A stretch of 64,000 nt of DNA from Archilochus colubris (taxonomy: Eukaryota; Chordata; Aves; Apodiformes; Trochilidae). The notes under the pieces are model-generated. The model was not told the DNA's origin. It did not search any database and was given only the letters and a program-made list of their open reading frames with translations. A program made the position numbers and the translations under genes. Below, piece after piece: positions 61,101 through 64,000 of this stretch (positions are counted from its first letter, which is position 1; each line of letters opens with the position of its first letter). The DNA is taken from NCBI GenBank assembly GCA_023079485.1, contig CM041101.1, positions 10,070,501 to 10,134,500 of the forward strand. The letters are read 5' to 3'.

Positions 61101-61747
61101 AGGTTTAAAGAGCCCAGAGATTTTATTCCCAGCTGCTGGAGGCAGAAGTTGAGCTGCAGCAAGCACCGCATGGTGCCCACAGCACTCACACCTGACTGAA
61201 GGGCTTCACAGAGGTTCTCTCAACTCTGAAGCCAGATTTTTCTTGTTCAGGTGAGCTGCTCTAATGACTTCAGGTGTGCTCCCAAATATCTGGGGACAGG
61301 ACACCTGGACACTGCTCTGCAACCTGTGAGTGCCCTCCTCACATCCCTTTCTCCACCTCCCTGCTCTGAAGGTGGCTGCCACATTCTCATTGCCTCCAGA
61401 ACTCTCCACATAATAGTCAGCCCATGTCCTTGGGTGCTTATTTCTGGGGCCTATTCCCTGAGGTTGCTGGAATCAGACCCCACAGAACTTGCCTTCCCAG
61501 GTGAGGATGAGGCAGACATGCTTACCTGGCCAGGGTAAGGTCGTGTTTATGGTACTCCAGGGCCTTGGAGTACTCCTTTAGGTAGAAATAGGCATTGCCC
61601 AGCTGGCTGTAGATGGCACTGAGAGTCTTCAGGTCCTCTGTCCCCACCTGCACTGCTGCTTCAAAGAAGGCTGCCCCAGCTTTGAAGTCCCCAGCCTTGC
61701 ACAGACGCTCTCCTTCCAGGGCCAGTTCCAGGCAGGATGCCTCCATC
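16008..61747 (-). CDS. GPSM1: GPSM1 (AGS3), G-protein signalling modulator 1 (13 coding exons, first exon not in window)
   Basis: Cytoplasmic/cortical scaffold that binds GDP-bound Gi alpha through GoLoco motifs, acting as a guanine nucleotide dissociation inhibitor, and binds partners such as LKB1 or Inscuteable through TPRs. Exons from 5' to 3' are 61747-61526, 61072-60937, 60749-60607, 59149-59026, 57991-57876, 57677-57522, 55858-55750, 52860-52734, 40654-40584, 38244-38065, 18614-18455, 16739-16531 and 16196-16008. All phases agree: 646 residues from ATG 61746. Residues about 5-340 are TPR repeats ([38 protein letters not shown]), 380-465 a Ser-rich linker, and 470-646 four GoLoco motifs with the DDQR or DEQR signature. 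Human GPSM1 has about 23 residues before MEASCLEL; here the acceptor cag lies one base before the ATG, so that exon is upstream. Confidence 0.97.
16531..16739 (-). CDS. GPSM1: GPSM1 coding exon 13 (GoLoco 2 and first half of GoLoco 3)
   Basis: Encodes [38 protein letters not shown] and [14 protein letters not shown]. GoLoco 2 is at about 16710-16651; GoLoco 3 starts at about 16566 and continues in the next exon. Acceptor cccctcccag, donor GTACCA. Confidence 0.96.
18455..18614 (-). CDS. GPSM1: GPSM1 coding exon 12 (GoLoco 1)
   Basis: Encodes [20 protein letters not shown], then [13 protein letters not shown] and an Ala-rich linker. GoLoco 1 is at about 18593-18528. Acceptor ctttccag. The donor is read as GTAAGC after ATGT, which gives the phase 1 needed by the next exon. 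ATG 18545 (MDDQRC) is the likely start of a GoLoco-only short form of 162 residues. Confidence 0.95.
22033..22425 (-). mobile_element. CR1 LINE 3' fragment (sense to GPSM1)
   Basis: The minus-strand CR1 3' end is clear: atcatagaatcatagaatcc at the low-coordinate edge, ggttggaagggacctcgaaa, tctagtccaacccccc, cctgggcagcctgttccagg and cccctcagtctccttttctc. It is 5'-truncated with no intact reverse transcriptase. Confidence 0.95.
23973..24260 (-). promoter_or_regulatory. GPSM1: CpG-rich block in GPSM1 intron 11, candidate internal promoter
   Basis: A CpG-dense island in otherwise CpG-poor intron. On the minus strand it has a TATA-like CATAAATC at about 24153-24160 and candidate donors GTCAGT (exon end 23973) and GTAAAA nearby. 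It contains a tandem gaaccggagct duplication. A transcript from here spliced to 18614 would carry only GoLoco exons. The open frame inside it (24193-23999) stops before the donor, so translation would start downstream. Confidence 0.45.
32656..32795 (+). repeat. GGAT tetranucleotide microsatellite
   Basis: About 140 bp of GGAT units interrupted by TGTGTGTAT variants. It creates artificial open frames of repeating MDGW on + and HPSI on -. Confidence 0.95.
38065..38244 (-). CDS. GPSM1: GPSM1 coding exon 11 (Ser-rich linker)
   Basis: Encodes [19 protein letters not shown] through [10 protein letters not shown] (60 codons). NGDSHH and [10 protein letters not shown] match mammalian NGDSHH and LPVRSRKYQE. 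Acceptor cttttcaag, donor GTAGGA. Confidence 0.95.
38432..38587 (+). repeat. 156-bp dispersed repeat, copy B
   Basis: Same orientation and length as 8506-8661, about 94% identical by hand count. It lies in GPSM1 intron 10, about 190 bp upstream (in gene sense) of exon 11 and antisense to the gene. Confidence 0.85.
40584..40654 (-). CDS. GPSM1: GPSM1 coding exon 10 (71 nt, linker)
   Basis: Encodes [19 protein letters not shown] then PSEK, aligning with human GARPKRTQRLSAETWDLLRL. Acceptor gttttgcag, donor GTAAGC. Phase 1 in, phase 0 out. Confidence 0.92.
40655..52733 (-). other. GPSM1: GPSM1 intron 9, 12.1 kb
   Basis: No extra exon recognised. It holds a CpG-rich patch at about 50757-50930 and a G-run tandem at 51075-51118. 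The rest is unremarkable single-copy-looking sequence. Confidence 0.8.
51075..51118 (+). repeat. Two-unit G-run tandem repeat
   Basis: Two adjacent copies of a G-run followed by GACACTGCCAC / GACACTGTCAC. Low complexity. Confidence 0.6.
52734..52860 (-). CDS. GPSM1: GPSM1 coding exon 9 (end of TPR domain)
   Basis: Encodes [18 protein letters not shown], then [14 protein letters not shown] and SGYEAQ. The first half and SGYEAQ match mammalian GPSM1; the middle is variable. Acceptor accctgcag, donor GTGAGT. Confidence 0.95.
55750..55858 (-). CDS. GPSM1: GPSM1 coding exon 8 (TPR)
   Basis: Encodes [18 protein letters not shown] through HLEISRE. Acceptor ccctgcag, donor GTAAGA. It is 109 nt and ends in phase 0. 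Confidence 0.97.
57522..57677 (-). CDS. GPSM1: GPSM1 coding exon 7 (TPR)
   Basis: Encodes [20 protein letters not shown] through [11 protein letters not shown], including [16 protein letters not shown]. Acceptor ccctgcag, donor GTAAGG. Confidence 0.97.
57876..57991 (-). CDS. GPSM1: GPSM1 coding exon 6 (TPR)
   Basis: Encodes [20 protein letters not shown] through [10 protein letters not shown]. Acceptor tgccgcag, donor GTAAGT. Leaves phase 2. Confidence 0.97.
59026..59149 (-). CDS. GPSM1: GPSM1 coding exon 5 (TPR)
   Basis: Encodes [20 protein letters not shown] through EAIAFHKE, nearly identical to the mammalian segment. Acceptor ctttcag, donor GTAGGA. Confidence 0.97.
60607..60749 (-). CDS. 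GPSM1: GPSM1 coding exon 4 (TPR with loop)
   Basis: Encodes [19 protein letters not shown], then [17 protein letters not shown] and [12 protein letters not shown]. The SWN...DPG loop appears about three residues shorter than in the human protein as remembered. Donor GTAAGT; leaves phase 2. Confidence 0.95.
60937..61072 (-). CDS. GPSM1: GPSM1 coding exon 3 (TPR)
   Basis: Encodes [18 protein letters not shown] through [11 protein letters not shown]. Acceptor ctctgtag, donor GTAATT. It is 136 nt and ends in phase 0. Confidence 0.96.
61526..61747 (-). CDS. GPSM1: GPSM1 coding exon 2 ([11 protein letters not shown]1)
   Basis: Acceptor ttttggcag, then G and ATG. Encodes [19 protein letters not shown] through [11 protein letters not shown]. 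Donor GTAAGC lies at 61525-61520. The leading G completes an Arg codon of the missing first exon. The ATG at 61746-61744 could also serve as a start if an untranslated leader is used. Confidence 0.96.
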
Positions 61748-64000
61748 CTGCCAAAAGCAAGAGCATTATTTCCAGAGTAGTTGGGCTCTGTGCACCCAGG
61801 CTGCTGTGCCATGGGTTGAAGGTTTCAGTCATCCTACACCTTCCATCACTCACTGCACCAGATAAAAAGCCCCCAGAAGCCCCCCTACAGCATGTGTGCT
61901 GCTCTCTGCATGCAGCTCCAGGGCAAACCCTGTTTGGGCAGTGACTCAGGGACATGCAGCTGGCACATCTCTGCAGGGGGGACACCAGCTTTCAGTGGAC
62001 ATGGTGGGCACTCAGCCTCTTAGGGATGAGGCACAGGAACTTCCAGATTTGCAGATTGGTGTCTACCAGTGGCCAAAGGCAGTCCCTGACTTCCCAGTGG
62101 GAATCCAGACAGGAATCCCAGGGTTCCTGGCTGCCAGGACACACACACCCATCACAAATGTCACACAGCATCTGATTTTCCTCCAGGTAGAGCAGAGCAG
62201 AGCACAGAAGCCACGTACCCAGACTATTCCTGTGCCACTTTCCCCAGGGTAAGAGAGGGGGCAGCCAAATTGTAACACATTTTTACTGGATACCAGAGAA
62301 AAACCTGGCCTGTGCCGAATATCTTGGCTGAGCAGGTTCCAGAGCTCAGTGTCTGCTTTTCATTAACTCTCCTGCTGTCACTTTTTCCACAGGCACTCTG
62401 CACATCAGCCCCTGGGCCAGCTGCCCTCCCCAGGGAGTTTCAGCACCTCTGGCAGATGCAGTGCTGTCAGTGCAAACACTTTGTGAGCCAGACCAGCAAG
62501 ACCAGCAAGATTTAGGAAGGATATTGAGGTCCTGGAGCAGGTCCAAAGGAGGGCAACCAGGCTGGTGAAGGGATTTGAGCACAGATCCTATGAGGAGAGG
62601 CTGAGGGAGCTGGGGGTGTTGAGGCTGGAGAAGAGGAGGCTCAGGGGAGACCTCATCACTCTCTGCAGCTCCCTGAAAGGAGGTTGGAGCCAGGGGGGGG
62701 TTGGGCTCTTTTCCCAGGCAACTCTCAGCAAGACAAGAGGGCAGGGTCTCAAGTTGTGCCAGGGGAGGTTTAGGTTGGAGATGAGAAAGAATTTCTTTCT
62801 GGAGAGGGTGATCAGGCATTGAATGGGCTGCCCAGGGAAGTAGTGGATTCTCCGTGTCTGGAGATCTTTCCAAAGAGCCTGGATGTGGCACTGAGTGCCA
62901 TGGGCTGGGAACCACGGGGGGAGTGGATCAAGGGTTGGACTTGATGAGCTCTGAGGTCCCTTCCAACCCAGCCCATTCTAGGATTCTATGATTCTATGAC
63001 TGCTTCAAGAGAAAGGCAATGAGCACACAGAGTGCTCCCCAAGTTCTCTCTAAGTTACAGCTGCCCCTGTCAGGACACAAGCACCCAAAGAGCACACATT
63101 TGAAAGCTTAAATTTGGAACCACCTTGCCTGCTGCACTCTGCCTCTTCACAACACAGATGGACACAGCACGGTCCTGCTCCTTCATTCAGACATTTTTCT
63201 TTGGTATTTTTGCCTTTTTAAAAAATTATTTCTGCTTAATGGATTTTTAAAAAGTCAAAACTCTTGAGGTCAAAGCTGGACATCTGCTCAGAGAAACCAT
63301 ACCTCACTTGTCCAGAGGGAGGCAAAAAGACAAGCCCAAAGGGGGTTTTTATTCTGTCCTCAGATGAGAGCTTGCAGAAACCTTGGCTGTGGTACCCAGA
63401 CCATGAGGACAACTTTCCCATCATCATGTGCTGTGACAGCAGCAGCCCCTCTGACACCTCCTGGAGCAGTTTGATTTTGCAGCAGATGTGAAGAGCTTGA
63501 AGTGAGGTTCCCATCCCCACAACACAGAAAACCCTACAGCAACAAAACCCAACTACACACTCCAGGGGTGGCAGCTTGCCCAGGCCACCTTTACCAGTGG
63601 AAACACAACCAGGAGTTAAATGTGGACCAGGAGCTGCATTCCCATGGACTCACACACCTGCACACACTCACACTTTGGGTGCTTTCCTGGTGTTCCCATG
63701 GTAACTGTTCAGGCATAGGGCAGTGATGGGACCTCCCAGTGCACACAGCCTTTAATTAAAATCTTTGTCCTTGAACAGGCTGCTCTGCTGAGTATCTGAC
63801 TTATCTAATTAACATCACTGCCCAATTTGGGACCTAAGCAAGAGAGGAGGCTTTTTCTCTGCATCCCACTCTGCCAAGCCTGTGCTGCCATGGCAAGGGA
63901 CAGGAGTCAAGAGCAATTATTAACAGAAACACAACCCACTTCTAAAACCCACCTGCCCTTCCCACAGCCAGAGCAAGTTCTAGGAAGCAGCTTTGCATAG
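61748..64000 (-). other. GPSM1: 5' part of GPSM1 (intron 1), no exon recognised
   Basis: The short N-terminal exon of mammalian GPSM1 (ending ARRLYSR) was not found, and no CpG island is seen here. The main promoter is probably beyond the window. Contains one CR1 fragment. Confidence 0.6.
62516..62999 (+). mobile_element. CR1 LINE 3' fragment (antisense to GPSM1)
   Basis: Plus-strand CR1: aggtcctggagcaggtccaa, gaggagaggctgagggagct, gaagaggaggctcaggggag, ggttggacttgatgagctct and the terminal ggattctatgattctatgac. About 480 bp, 5'-truncated, with frameshifts and stops. Confidence 0.95.

Noticed and set aside
62565..62822. Open frame inside a CR1 copy
   Set aside because: Only the 3' end of CR1 is present, with no reverse transcriptase or endonuclease motifs. 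It is a dead fragment.
61760..64000. Missing first coding exon of GPSM1
   Set aside because: Searched for a segment ending in RRLYSR with a donor and a CpG island. None found, so the gene is reported as 5'-incomplete.
1..64000. CRISPR arrays, prokaryotic operons, phage or tRNA/rRNA genes
   Set aside because: No spaced direct repeats, no tightly packed intron-less genes and no tRNA-like cloverleaf recognised. The window is ordinary vertebrate sequence.

Overview
This is a vertebrate, almost certainly avian, genomic window. It contains three spliced nuclear genes with GT-AG introns, several 3'-truncated CR1 LINE fragments with the bird-type ATTCTRTGATTCTRTGA tail, CpG-rich promoters and little other repeat content. 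All three genes were recognised by exon-by-exon translation against remembered vertebrate orthologues. The set CARD9 - DNLZ - GPSM1, with the first two on one strand and GPSM1 converging on them, matches the human 9q34.3 gene group (avian chromosome 17 equivalent; inferred, not checked).

Layout. 1-987: sequence upstream of CARD9 with nothing recognisable. 1027-8251 (+): complete CARD9 coding region, 12 coding exons, 544 codons plus stop, poly(A) signal at 8369. 8380-9013: short intergenic segment with a TA/CA microsatellite, one copy of a 156-bp dispersed repeat and a CpG-island promoter. 9014-10318 (+): complete DNLZ, 3 exons, 179 aa, poly(A) signal at 10359. 10365-14178: gene-poor spacer with two decayed CR1 pieces. 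16008-61747 (-): GPSM1 (AGS3), 13 coding exons giving 646 aa from the first in-window ATG; the usual short first coding exon lies outside the window or was not found. 61748-64000: upstream intron of GPSM1 with a CR1 fragment.

Function. The genes are neighbours by descent, not a pathway. CARD9 is the myeloid adaptor linking C-type lectin receptor/Syk signalling to BCL10-MALT1. DNLZ is the mitochondrial zinc-finger escort protein of the mtHsp70 HSPA9. GPSM1 is a receptor-independent regulator of Gi alpha with TPR repeats (partner binding) and four GoLoco motifs (Gi alpha-GDP binding).

I found no novel multi-gene system. The observations most worth checking are: (i) a CpG-rich block with a TATA-like box and splice donors inside the 19.4-kb GPSM1 intron, placed to drive a GoLoco-only short isoform; (ii) a 156-bp repeat present twice at about 94% identity, once beside the DNLZ promoter and once in a GPSM1 intron; (iii) a CR1 tail ending 17 bp before a CARD9 exon; and (iv) tandem-acceptor and intron-retention possibilities in CARD9.
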